Assembly: GCA_963803775.1 (NCBI GenBank)
Contig: CAWDNS010000007.1
Span: 1,423,662 to 1,487,661, forward strand
Direction: 5' to 3'
Origin: JABCZH01 sp963803775
Lineage (GTDB): Bacteria > Acidobacteriota > Terriglobia > Terriglobales > Acidobacteriaceae
Length of the DNA: 64,000 bases
In this document: piece by piece, positions 41,956 to 50,719 of the stretch
Layout of the letters: each line of letters begins with the position of its first letter
How positions within the stretch are numbered: position 1 is the stretch's first letter
The notes under the pieces: model-generated
Told to the model about the DNA's origin: nothing
The model's database searches: none
The model's input: the letters and a program-made list of their open reading frames with translations, nothing else
Program-made: the position numbers and the translations under genes

Positions 41956-44868
41956 ATGCTGGACAATTTCGCCGCACTCGCTCATGCCTCGAAATCTGCG
42001 CAGGTAGATGCTGCCGCCCTGGCCGCCGCCCTCACGCGCGAACTTCGAGGCGAAGTGCGTTTCGATGACGGTAGCCGTGCTCTCTACGCCACCGACGGAT
42101 CGAACTATCGCCAGGTGCCCATCGGAGTGGTTCTACCCCGCGACAGGGACGACGTCATCGCCACAATCACGCTGGCGCGAGAGTTCGGCGCGCCCATACT
42201 GTGCCGTGGTGGCGGAACTTCGCTTGCCGGGCAGTGCTGCAACGTCGCTGTGGTGCTCGACTTTTCGAAGTACATGGCGAAGATCCTGGAAGTCGATCCC
42301 ACGCGTCGCATCGCCCGAGTTCAGCCCGGCGTGATTCTCGACAGCCTACGCAATGTGGCTGAGAAGCACCAACTGACCTTCGGGCCTGATCCTGCTACGC
42401 ATGATCGCTGCACCCTAGGCGGCATGATCGGCAACAACTCGTGCGGCGTGCACTCAGTGATGGCGGGCAAGACTGATGACAACATCGAGGAGCTGGAAAT
42501 CCTGACTTACGACGGTGTGCGGATGCGAGTCGGCCAAACATCCGAAGCGGAACTGGAACGAATCATTCGTGAAGGCGGCCGTCGGAGTGAAATTTATACC
42601 GGTTTGAAACGGCTGCGAGACCAGTATTCAGAACTGGTTCGCCAGCGTTTCCCCAATATTCCAAGGCGAGTCTCGGGATACAACCTGAATTGGCTTCTTC
42701 CGGAGAATGGTTTTCACGTGGCCCGCGCGTTGGTGGGGTCGGAAGGGACGTGCGTCACGGTGCTCGAAGCATCTTGCCGCCTGGTCGAAAGTCCGCCCGA
42801 ACGCGTGCTGCTGGTTCTGGCCTACGCAGACATCTTTCAATGCGCCGATCGCGTGCCGGAAATCATGGCCCACGGTCCCATCGGACTCGAAGGTGTGGAC
42901 CACCTGCTGGTCGAATACACGCGGCGTAAGGGAATCAACTCCGAAGGCCTTGCTCTATTCCCACCGGGCGGGGGGTGGTTGCTGGCGGAGTTCGGTGCCA
43001 CAACGCAGGCGGAAGCGGAGTCGCAAGCACAGAAGTTGATGCACACGCTGGCACGGGGTTCCAGCCCTCCGCAGATGAGGCTCTTCTCCGACAAGCAGCA
43101 GGTGAAACGAGTTTGGGAAGTGCGGGAATCCGCTCTGGGCGCGACTTCTCACGTTCCTGGCGAGCCGTTGGAGTGGGAAGGCTGGGAAGATGCGGCGGTC
43201 ACGCCGGAGAAGCTTGGAAGCTATCTGCGTGAGCTGGCCAAGTTGATGGCGGGCTACGGCTACCACAGCGCCATGTACGGGCACTTTGGGCACGCTTGTG
43301 TCCACATGCGCATCAATTTCGATTTGCAGTCGGTCACAGGCATTGCCAACTATCGCAAGTTTGTCGAAGAAGCTGCGGATTTGGTAGTCGGCTACGGCGG
43401 TTCGCTGTCGGGTGAGCATGGCGATGGGCATTCGCGGGCGGAGTTGTGGCCTCGCATGTTTGGCCCGGAATTGATGCAGGCATTTCATGAGTTCAAAGCA
43501 CTGTGGGACCCGGAGTGGAAGATGAATCCGGGGAAGTTGGTGGAACCCTACAAATTGGATGAACACTTGAGGTTGGGCGCTGAATACCGTCCGTGGGAGC
43601 CGCAAACACATTTCCAATTTCCGGAAGACCATGGCAGTCTAGCCAGTTCGACCTTGCGCTGCGTAGGGGTGGGGAAATGCCGGCGCTACGACGGCGGCGT
43701 GATGTGTCCCAGTTTTCGCGTGACCGGGGAAGAGCAACATTCCACGCGAGGCCGTGCTCACTTACTGTGGGAGATGACGAAGGGCGAGGTAATTCGTGAC
43801 GGCTGGCAGGACGAGTATGTGAAAGAGTCACTGGACTTGTGCCTCGCGTGCAAGGGATGTAAAAGCGATTGTCCCGTCGGCGTAGACGTAGCCACCTACA
43901 AGGCGGAATTTCTTTCGCATTATTACGAAGGACGGCGGCGTCCGCGCAGCGCGGTTGCCTTCGGGCATATCGCCACATGGGCTCGTCTGGCCTCGGTCGC
44001 GCCAAGTTTCGCGAACCTGGTGACGCAGACGCCGCTGCTGCGAGACGTCGCGAAGTTTGTGGCGGCAATGCCACGGCAGCGAAGCATTCCAGCTTTTGCT
44101 CGAGAAACATTTCGTGCCTGGTTTCGACGCAGACAGCCGAGAAATCTTGATGGAGCAACGGTGCTGCTCTGGCCCGACACCTTCAGCAACTATTTCCTGC
44201 CTGACACCGGCAAAGCTGCGGTCGAAGTCCTGGAAGCGGCGGGCTTCCATGTGCAGATCCCTAAAGCTGGCTTGTGTTGCGGGCGTCCCCTCTACGACTG
44301 GGGAATGCTGGAGCGCGCGAAGGGTTTGCTCTTGGATATCATGGACGCTCTTGCGCCGGAAATCGAGAAGGGAGCGTCTCTGGTGGTGCTGGAGCCGAGT
44401 TGCGCCGCAGTGTTCCGCGATGAATTGACCAACCTGTTTCCTCACGATCCGCGGGCACAGGCGCTCTCGCGACAGACCTTGTTGCTAAGCGAATTTCTCA
44501 CACAAAGGGCAACGAGTTTCCGGCTCCCGAAGCTGCAACGCCGGGCGCTGGTTCACGGACACTGTCACCACAAGTCGATCATGAAAATGACCGACGAAGA
44601 AACAGTGTTGCGGGAAATGGGAATCGACTTCTACACCCCGGCCCCGGGTTGTTGCGGCATGGCTGGATCGTTTGGCTTCGAAAAAGACAAGTATGCGATC
44701 TCGATGGCGGTCGGTGAACTGGAATTGCTGCCAGCGGTGCGGGAGGCGGCGCCGGACTCCTTGATCATCGCGGATGGGTTTAGTTGCCGCGAGCAGATCG
44801 CCCAAGGCGCGGGCCGGCATGCGGTGCATCTGGCGGAAGTGATTCGGATGGCTCTGCAGTCACGCTAA
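41956..44868 (+). CDS. FAD-linked oxidase / Fe-S dehydrogenase (D-lactate dehydrogenase-like)
   Basis: A 970-residue fused flavoprotein. N-terminal FAD_binding_4 domain (LCRGGGTSLAGQCCNVAVV, GGMIGNNSCGVHSVMAGKT), then an FAD-oxidase C-terminal domain (YGHFGHACVHMRINFD, GEHGDGHSRAE), then a 4Fe-4S region (CVGVGKCRRYDGGVMCPSF and CLACKGCKSDCPVG) and two CCG cysteine-rich domains (LCCGRPLYDWG; HGHCHHKSIMKM; PGCCGMAGSFG). Such proteins oxidise D-2-hydroxy acids such as D-lactate or glycolate and pass electrons to the quinone pool. Substrate unknown. It starts 440 bases after the cox operon and would feed the same respiratory chain. Confidence 0.92.
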   Translation: MLDNFAALAHASKSAQVDAAALAAALTRELRGEVRFDDGSRALYATDGSNYRQVPIGVVLPRDRDDVIATITLAREFGAPILCRGGGTSLAGQCCNVAVVLDFSKYMAKILEVDPTRRIARVQPGVILDSLRNVAEKHQLTFGPDPATHDRCTLGGMIGNNSCGVHSVMAGKTDDNIEELEILTYDGVRMRVGQTSEAELERIIREGGRRSEIYTGLKRLRDQYSELVRQRFPNIPRRVSGYNLNWLLPENGFHVARALVGSEGTCVTVLEASCRLVESPPERVLLVLAYADIFQCADRVPEIMAHGPIGLEGVDHLLVEYTRRKGINSEGLALFPPGGGWLLAEFGATTQAEAESQAQKLMHTLARGSSPPQMRLFSDKQQVKRVWEVRESALGATSHVPGEPLEWEGWEDAAVTPEKLGSYLRELAKLMAGYGYHSAMYGHFGHACVHMRINFDLQSVTGIANYRKFVEEAADLVVGYGGSLSGEHGDGHSRAELWPRMFGPELMQAFHEFKALWDPEWKMNPGKLVEPYKLDEHLRLGAEYRPWEPQTHFQFPEDHGSLASSTLRCVGVGKCRRYDGGVMCPSFRVTGEEQHSTRGRAHLLWEMTKGEVIRDGWQDEYVKESLDLCLACKGCKSDCPVGVDVATYKAEFLSHYYEGRRRPRSAVAFGHIATWARLASVAPSFANLVTQTPLLRDVAKFVAAMPRQRSIPAFARETFRAWFRRRQPRNLDGATVLLWPDTFSNYFLPDTGKAAVEVLEAAGFHVQIPKAGLCCGRPLYDWGMLERAKGLLLDIMDALAPEIEKGASLVVLEPSCAAVFRDELTNLFPHDPRAQALSRQTLLLSEFLTQRATSFRLPKLQRRALVHGHCHHKSIMKMTDEETVLREMGIDFYTPAPGCCGMAGSFGFEKDKYAISMAVGELELLPAVREAAPDSLIIADGFSCREQIAQGAGRHAVHLAEVIRMALQSR

Positions 44869-44972
44869 CCTGCTGATACTAAAACAGTAAGCGAAGTATC
44901 GCCAAGGACGCCCGGATTCTGGGAGAATAGAGGCACCGGCAGCTGGGCCGCCCGGTACGCTGAACAACCACC

Positions 44973-46148
44973 ATGATCCGGGACAACGAACCCGCCGTCG
45001 CCGTTACTGACCGCCAGGGCAGGGATGTGCCCAACTCCCTCGCCACACAAACGATCTCGGCTGATTCTGCCCTGCACGGCTCGGTTCTGGTATTGATTCA
45101 GTTCGATGTCTGCGAGGAAATCCGACTGGATCAGTTGCAGCAGATTTTCGGGGCGCGCACGCTGGAACATCCCACGCTCAAACATCAGGCGCCAGGCTAC
45201 GTGCGATATGAGCGTCCTCCGGTGGTAGAGCCGATTGAGCCTCTGGTGCTGGAGAGCGGAGAGCGGCTGGATGGCCAAATCAAGTATTACGATTATGGCG
45301 TGGTTAGCGTGGTGCTGGAGCTACCCTTTTCTGGCGATTGGGACACGCTGATTCGTCGCGGCAGCCGCTGGGTCTGGGACGTGGATTTTTCGGCTCATGC
45401 CTCCCGCATCGCGCGTCAAAAGCTGGAGCGGGCTGCGCCGGCGTTGGTCAAGCCCTACAAAGAATGGCTCAGCGAGGACTACTTTATTTTTCACGTCCGC
45501 GAGATGGCGGGATCGCCATCGGCGGAGGAAGTGTGTCAAGACGCAGGGTGCGCACATTGCCCAGATCGTGCGTGGCGAGACGGGACAACTTTCCGATGGC
45601 GAACGCAATGAGATTCTGCAATCGCGGATTTCGTATTATCCCAATGATCTGGCGGTAATCGGCTGGAACGCGGCATTTCTCTACGATACGCGAAGCCGGG
45701 CGCGGAGACTGCGATCCAGTTGCTGGAGTACGCCAACTCGCAGTTGCTGGAATTTCGCCATTACGACGAATTGCTCACCCGTGAACTGGCGAAGGTTTAT
45801 GCCTCGCTGGATGAAGGGACCGGAATCCTGGCGCGTTGGCGGTTGGCGCGGGCCGCCACCAAACTGCATACCGTGTTGCTTGACGTCAATGAACTCACTG
45901 AGCATGCCGACAACGCCATCAAGTTCCTCAGCGACATGTTCTCGGCGCGACTGTACAAGTTGGCAGCGGCCAAAGTCGGCGTGCCGGACTACAAAGACCT
46001 GGTCACTCAGAAAGTGCAAACTGCCGAAGAGCTTTATCGCTTCATGGTGGACCAGTTCAACCAGAGCCGGGCGTTCTTCCTGGAATTGACCGTGGTAATC
46101 ATTCTGGTGATTGAGCTGATTTACTTCTTCCGCGGCAAACCGGTGTGA
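44973..46148 (+). pseudogene. RMD1/DUF155-family protein with two compensating frameshifts
   Basis: Three reading-frame segments together match one RMD1 (DUF155) protein of about 391 residues. Segment 1 (from ATG 44973) ends sensibly near 45535 (HVREMAGSPSAEEV); segment 2 (about 45545-45690) carries GAHIAQIVRGETGQLSDGER and SRISYYPNDLAVIGWNAAFL; segment 3 (from about 45693 to the stop at 46148) carries ETAIQLLEYANSQLLEFRHY and the C-terminal membrane helix FFLELTVVIILVIELIYFF. One extra base near 45540 and one missing base near 45690 explain all three, and the total length is then a multiple of three. Family function is unknown; yeast homologues are organelle membrane proteins. Confidence 0.72.
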
Positions 46149-46227
46149 TGAAAAGCAGTTCTCAATGGTCACTTTTCAGTTGCCCGCCTAGCTATTGTGC
46201 GGTCGTCGTTCTATCCTGAAATCATCA

Positions 46228-46980
46228 ATGCGAGGACTCAAGGGGAAGCGTGTACTGATTACCGGAGGCGCCAGCGGCATCGGCGCGGCCACAGCCAGCC
46301 GTTTTCTGGAGGAAGGTTCGGCGGTTTGTGTGCTCGACCGTGACGCCGAGGCACGTGGGCAGATTCAGAAACAACTTCCGGCGCTCGCGGGAATTCTGGC
46401 TGCGGACGTGTCTGATCTCACGCAGGTGCAATCGGCTTTCGCTGACGCGGTGCGGATCATGGGCGGCGTCGATGTGCTGATCAACAATGCGGGCATCAGC
46501 ATTCGGCACAACTTCCTTGAGATCACGCCTGCGGAATGGGAGAAAGTAATCGCAGTGAATCTGACGGGTGTGTTCTACGTGGCGCAGACGGCCGCGCGGC
46601 ATATGTGGGAGCGTGGCAACGGGGTGATTTTGCAAACAGCGTCTACTAACGGAGTCATGGGATATCCCTATTACGCCGACTACAATGCGACCAAGGCTGG
46701 GGTGATTGAACTGACCCGATCGATGGCGCTCGAGCTGGCGCCCAGGGTGCGAGTGTGCGCTGTAGCGCCAGGATACGTGCTTACACCAATGCAGCGCGCG
46801 GAGTATACCGACGCCATGCTCGACGAGGTGAATGGCAAGATTCCTTTGAGGCGGCACGCCACGCCTGAGGAGATTGCGGCGCTGTTCGCGTTCCTGGCCT
46901 CAGATGATGCAGCTTACATAACCGGCCACGTGTACACCGCCGATGGGGGCGAGACTGCCGGGGGATTGGCCAGCCGCTGA
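46228..46980 (+). CDS. Short-chain dehydrogenase/reductase
   Basis: A 250-residue classical SDR: nucleotide-binding TGGASGIG at 12-19, NNAG in VLINNAGIS, catalytic Tyr152 and Lys156 (YNATK), and a C-terminal PEEIAALFAFLASDDAAYITG block. ATG 46228 starts at MRGLKGKRVLITGG; an upstream in-frame Met at 46195 adds no homologous sequence. Substrate cannot be inferred. Alone between the RMD1 and PilZ genes. Confidence 0.9.
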   Translation: MRGLKGKRVLITGGASGIGAATASRFLEEGSAVCVLDRDAEARGQIQKQLPALAGILAADVSDLTQVQSAFADAVRIMGGVDVLINNAGISIRHNFLEITPAEWEKVIAVNLTGVFYVAQTAARHMWERGNGVILQTASTNGVMGYPYYADYNATKAGVIELTRSMALELAPRVRVCAVAPGYVLTPMQRAEYTDAMLDEVNGKIPLRRHATPEEIAALFAFLASDDAAYITGHVYTADGGETAGGLASR

Positions 46981-47093
46981 CCGCGCTCTCTGAATAACAA
47001 CAGGTCCTGTTCATGGCGGTTACTTCCGTCATCCTCTCCGCGCCCTGGACCGGCTGCAAGCAGTCATCCAGGCCGTAAAATTCCACAAGGAAC

Positions 47094-47531
47094 ATGGAAT
47101 CAGGAGCTACCACCTACGAAGCGATGCGGCGAAGTACCCGGCTGCGCGCACAAATTCCCGTCCGCATCATGAGCCTAGACCCGGGAGTCAGTCTCAGCGA
47201 GCATTGCCAGACGGTGGTAGTAAACTGCGAGGGTTGTGGGGTGAGTCTCCCGCGAGCCGTGAACGTGGGGCTGCGAGTGTCGATTGAAGAGTTGCCGGGC
47301 GGACTCAGCGTCCGGGCACGGGTTACAAGTTGTGTTGCTCTGGGTAAGGATTGGCTGGTAGGAATCGAGTTGGAGCAACGGGGCAACATCTGGTCGATTC
47401 AGCCCGCGCCGGCGGATTGGACGAGCGGACCTAGTCCGGCAGCGGCAACCATCCCTGCTCCGCAAAAGAAGGGTGAGTGGCCTTACGCGTTGTTCTCAGG
47501 TAAGGGCGAAGCCCACCCCGGCCGCAAGTAA
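47094..47531 (+). CDS. PilZ-like domain protein
   Basis: A 145-residue protein resembling PilZ: an arginine-rich start RRSTRLRAQIPVRI and, about 30 residues later, NCEGCG in place of the usual D/N-x-S-x-x-G, then barrel strands ending WLVGIELEQRG. The missing Ser in the second motif makes c-di-GMP binding uncertain. The C-terminal 40 residues are Pro/Ala/Gly-rich. AAGG precedes the ATG at 47094. It is convergent with the large HD-GYP/GGDEF gene, whose C-terminal PilZ domain has intact motifs. Confidence 0.7.
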   Translation: MESGATTYEAMRRSTRLRAQIPVRIMSLDPGVSLSEHCQTVVVNCEGCGVSLPRAVNVGLRVSIEELPGGLSVRARVTSCVALGKDWLVGIELEQRGNIWSIQPAPADWTSGPSPAAATIPAPQKKGEWPYALFSGKGEAHPGRK

Positions 47532-47574
47532 CACTCTTTGTGGAAAGTACATCTGGAGAATCCTGCCGCAGGAC

Positions 47575-50400
47575 TTACGATTGAGAAGCGCGCTCGGCGT
47601 TTATCATCTTGAGGTAGCGGTTGTCGTAGAGCACCGTACTGTTCTGAACGAACTCCAGAATGCGATGCATCTTGTCTTTGTCTTCGCGGTTCAATTCCTT
47701 GAACTGAACTGCAAGTCCTATTCCTGGATCAATTCGGGCAACTGTGCCGGGAGCATGGAGCTGGCCATCATCGACGGAAAAGATCAGTTTGAGCTCGGTG
47801 CCCGGCGGGACAATATTACTGGTCTCGACGTAGCAGCCCCCTAGGCTGATGTCGGTCAAATTGGCGAAGAGCGGACCGGCTGCCCTGTCGGGGTGGACTT
47901 CGATGGTGACACGGCATTTCAGCCGGGCATGTTGACGGCGGTTCTTGTGGGCAGGATGCCGCTGCTTCTCCATGTACATTCGGCGATCTGCTTCAGCCAG
48001 AAGTTCTTCCGCATCCTTGCCGTCGTCGGGGTATACCGCTTGTCCTACGCTTAGCGACAGGATGTCTTCGGCACAAACTTCCACTCCCGCCTGTTTCGCC
48101 AGGGCGCGAAGTTGATCGGCTTTCTTGGCTGCGGAGTCGGAGGGTAGACCGGGCGCTACCACCACAAATTCGTCTCCGCCCATGCGCGCTACGTAATCAT
48201 ATTCACGGCAGCTCTCCTTGAGTGCCTGAGCAAACAAGCGCAGGACACGATTCCCCTCCAGGTGTCCGAAGCGGTCGTTGATCTGCTTGAAGCCATCCAT
48301 GTCACTGACCATCACCACCAGGGAGGTCGAGTCGCGCTTACAGCGGGCCAGCTCGCGGTCGAGTTGCAAGAACAACGACCTGGCATTGGGAAGTCCGGTG
48401 AGATAATCGGTGGTAGCGGAGCTTTCCGCCTGCTGATATTTCACCGCGTTTTCGATGGCCAGCGCCATCTTTGAACTGATTGCCAACAGGATGCGCAGGT
48501 GGTCCGAGGTGAAGGCATCGCGTTCACCGCGGTAAAGGGCAAGCACACCAATGACTCCGGCCACTCCCTCTAATGGAATCGCCAGAGCCGACCGCAGTGT
48601 GCTGAACTTGCTGGGGTCGTTAAGGTAGCCAGGCTCAACCGAGGGGTTGCCGTTGATAATCGGCTTCTTGTTGTGAGCTACCCATCCGGATAGGCCTTGT
48701 CCCACCGGAATTCGCAACGAGTTGAAGAGGCGGAAGTTGTCGCCATTCACATATTCGGGGATCAGTTCGCCACCGCGCTGCAGATAGATCGCGATGGCAT
48801 CGTAGGGCACCAGCAACCTTAGCTTCACGGAAAAGACCGACAACGTCTCCGTCAGGCTGAGTGAGGCGCCCAGATCCTGACTGAGTTCGAACAAAGTCTG
48901 TGCTTCCTGACGCGCCGCCGCAATGGAAGAAAGGAATGTCGTTTCCCGCCCAGGAGCATCTTTGACGGTCGCGTCCTCGAAGCCCGCCGCCGGAGCCAGA
49001 CCCCGTTGGATTTTCATGTCCGTAGAAAGGGGCGTGTCCTCTTCCCGTTCCTTGGCAAATTGTGCGTGAACACGTTTTTCCAACTGCCGGTAGCGTTTCT
49101 GCAGCACATCTACGACTTGCGGATCAAAGGATTTTCCCGACTCCGCGGCTAGCCGTCCCATGGCCTCTTCCAGCGGCAAAGCGCGCCGGTATTGGCGATC
49201 GGAGGCCAATGCGTCCAGATAATCCACGGCGGAGAGAATGCGAGCACCAATCGGAATCTCGGCGCCCCGCAAGCCAAAAGGGTAGCCCGAACCATCCCAT
49301 TTCTCGTGATGCGCCCGAACGATGGGCACGACCGGATACGGGAAGCGTACGCGTTGCAGAATTTCGGCGCCGACCACGGGATGGATCTTCATCTTCTCGA
49401 ATTCTTCGGGGGTGAGCCGCCCTGGTTTCGAGATGATGTGTTCGGGGATCGCGAGCTTGCCAATGTCATGCAGTAGAGCGGCGGCGTGCAGTGCTTCCAT
49501 GTCGCCGCCGGTGATGCCCAATTCTTTAGCTACTTCGATGGCGTAAATCCTTACCCGCTGCAGATGATCGTGGGTGGTATGGTCTTTGGCCTCGATGGCC
49601 AACGCCAACGCTTCGATGGTCCGCAAGTGAAGGTTAGCCATCTCCTCTACGTGTAGTTTTTCATTGTCCAGCTTGCCTAGATACAGACTGTAGGAGCGAT
49701 AGATCAGATAGACGACCGGCACCACCAGCAGCGAGGTCTCCCAGTTGAAGGCGGTGTCGAACCAGCCAATTGCTCCCGCAATGCCGGCACCCACCAAGTA
49801 GTAAGGGAATGACCAGAAATAGCATTCGACCAGGATCTTGCGCAGCGACTTTCCTTCGGTGAAGGAAATGATAGTGGCAATCGACCCGGTACTGGCTACA
49901 AAGTAAATCGAGGCGGCGATGCCGAGCGCCAAAGCCTGGCTGGTGACCAGGCCACGGGACAGCGAGAGGTCATACGCGCCGTAGGCCAAGGCTGTCGAAA
50001 CCGCGCTGGAACAGATGTTGAAAGTTACTTGAATCGCGCTGGGACGGTCCGGGTACAGACATTGCACCAGGATGGAAGCACAGCCCAATATCAGAGTTTC
50101 CGAGACGCTGAGTTGCAGGATGCCAAGCAGAATGAATAGGAAGTTGACTGACATCGTGCCCGCGATTCCGGGCAAATTGACCTTGAGCCGGGAGGCCAGG
50201 ATGGCGATTCCCAGATAGCAGATAAACTCCGCAATGTTCTTGCTGCTCTGGTGGATAGCGCCGTACAGCAGGACAGCCGTGCCCAGGACGGTCACCAGGC
50301 CGATAAAGGCCCTGGCGCTGGAGTTTAGGTCTCTCCACGACTGTGGTTGGCCAGCCAGTTCGCTTCCCATGATGATTGGCCCGGCTTCGTCCGCGCACAC
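47575..50400 (-). CDS. Membrane HD-GYP / GAF / GGDEF / PilZ cyclic-di-GMP protein
   Basis: A 941-residue multi-domain signalling protein. Residues 30-240: seven or so membrane helices (MASE-like sensor). 255-440: HD-GYP phosphodiesterase, intact (HDIGK from 311, GYP at 372-374, HHEKWDGSGYP). 500-655: GAF domain. 660-815: diguanylate cyclase with GGDEF at 741-745 and a product-inhibition I-site RxxD at 732-735, five residues upstream. 820-920: PilZ domain with RRQHAR (821-826) and DISLGG (850-855). One chain therefore makes, degrades and binds c-di-GMP. The start is a GTG at 50400 with TAGGAG nine bases upstream; ATG 50370 has no ribosome binding site. Divergent from the half-tRNA unit. Confidence 0.92.
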   Translation of the reverse strand: MCADEAGPIIMGSELAGQPQSWRDLNSSARAFIGLVTVLGTAVLLYGAIHQSSKNIAEFICYLGIAILASRLKVNLPGIAGTMSVNFLFILLGILQLSVSETLILGCASILVQCLYPDRPSAIQVTFNICSSAVSTALAYGAYDLSLSRGLVTSQALALGIAASIYFVASTGSIATIISFTEGKSLRKILVECYFWSFPYYLVGAGIAGAIGWFDTAFNWETSLLVVPVVYLIYRSYSLYLGKLDNEKLHVEEMANLHLRTIEALALAIEAKDHTTHDHLQRVRIYAIEVAKELGITGGDMEALHAAALLHDIGKLAIPEHIISKPGRLTPEEFEKMKIHPVVGAEILQRVRFPYPVVPIVRAHHEKWDGSGYPFGLRGAEIPIGARILSAVDYLDALASDRQYRRALPLEEAMGRLAAESGKSFDPQVVDVLQKRYRQLEKRVHAQFAKEREEDTPLSTDMKIQRGLAPAAGFEDATVKDAPGRETTFLSSIAAARQEAQTLFELSQDLGASLSLTETLSVFSVKLRLLVPYDAIAIYLQRGGELIPEYVNGDNFRLFNSLRIPVGQGLSGWVAHNKKPIINGNPSVEPGYLNDPSKFSTLRSALAIPLEGVAGVIGVLALYRGERDAFTSDHLRILLAISSKMALAIENAVKYQQAESSATTDYLTGLPNARSLFLQLDRELARCKRDSTSLVVMVSDMDGFKQINDRFGHLEGNRVLRLFAQALKESCREYDYVARMGGDEFVVVAPGLPSDSAAKKADQLRALAKQAGVEVCAEDILSLSVGQAVYPDDGKDAEELLAEADRRMYMEKQRHPAHKNRRQHARLKCRVTIEVHPDRAAGPLFANLTDISLGGCYVETSNIVPPGTELKLIFSVDDGQLHAPGTVARIDPGIGLAVQFKELNREDKDKMHRILEFVQNSTVLYDNRYLKMINAERASQS

Positions 50401-50446
50401 GCCGGGGAACTCCTAGAATTACATCTAAATCCGAGCAGGGACAATG

Positions 50447-50580
50447 ATTTGCAGCCGTTGAGGGAAACTTCGGTAATTGAGGATTGGGTACTGATGGTGG
50501 TGGTCCGAACGATGACTCGTCTGTGCTAGATTAGGCGCGGGCGGGCCCTTAGCTCAGCGGTTAGAGCAGTGGACTCATAA
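50447..50580 (+). repeat. 134-base direct repeat, copy 1 (tRNA promoter plus 5' half)
   Basis: Matches 52377-52510 at about 122 of 134 positions, offset exactly 1930 bases. The last 39 bases (tRNA nucleotides 1-39) are identical and the 95 bases upstream carry 12 differences. Two upstream blocks are fully conserved: 50488-50515 and 50520-50536, the latter holding the TGC-TAGATT extended -10. The copy thus keeps a promoter in front of the tRNA fragment. Confidence 0.85.
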
Positions 50581-50628
50581 AGCGTTGGTGTACGCACGTA
50601 CAACGTGTTTTCAATCGGATGGTGGCCC
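50542..50628 (+). pseudogene. tRNA-Ile2(CAU) fragment with degenerate 3' half
   Basis: Bases 50542-50580 are identical to the first 39 nucleotides of the intact tRNA at 52472 (acceptor 5' strand, D arm, anticodon loop with CAT). After that similarity drops: a GTACGCACGTAC palindrome occupies the variable region, a T-loop-like TTCAATC follows, and GTGGCCC (50622-50628) could still pair with five of seven acceptor bases. Anticodon and T stems no longer pair, so it cannot be a working tRNA. With a promoter before and a terminator after it, it may be transcribed as a small RNA. Confidence 0.65.
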
Positions 50629-50654
50629 CCGAGGGCTGTAGATCGGGGGCTTTT
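50625..50654 (+). terminator. Rho-independent terminator of the half-tRNA unit
   Basis: GCCCCCGA (50625-50632) pairs perfectly with TCGGGGGC (50643-50650) around a 10-base loop, followed by TTTTCTTCT. Strong canonical terminator in the + direction. Its 5' arm overlaps the bases that would complete the tRNA-like acceptor stem (50622-50628), so the two structures are mutually exclusive. Confidence 0.8.
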
Positions 50655-50685
50655 CTTCTGAATCGGGTGTTTGTGTGCAACGGAC

Positions 50686-50715
50686 TGAGCAACGCGCAAC
50701 CCATCGCGTTGCTCA
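50686..50715 (-). terminator. Strong hairpin 3' of the first GloVer gene
   Basis: An 11-bp perfect stem (TGAGCAACGCG with CGCGTTGCTCA) around an 8-base loop, five bases past the stop codon of the GloVer gene read on the minus strand. There is no T-run, so it may act as a 3' stabiliser more than a terminator. Confidence 0.5.
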
Positions 50716-50719
50716 TCGT

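Noticed and set aside
50542..50628. A second functional tRNA-Ile2 gene or a tRNA interrupted by a group I intron
   Set aside because: Anticodon and T stems do not pair in the 3' part, and no intact 3' half follows before a strong terminator; an intron would need the remaining exon downstream.
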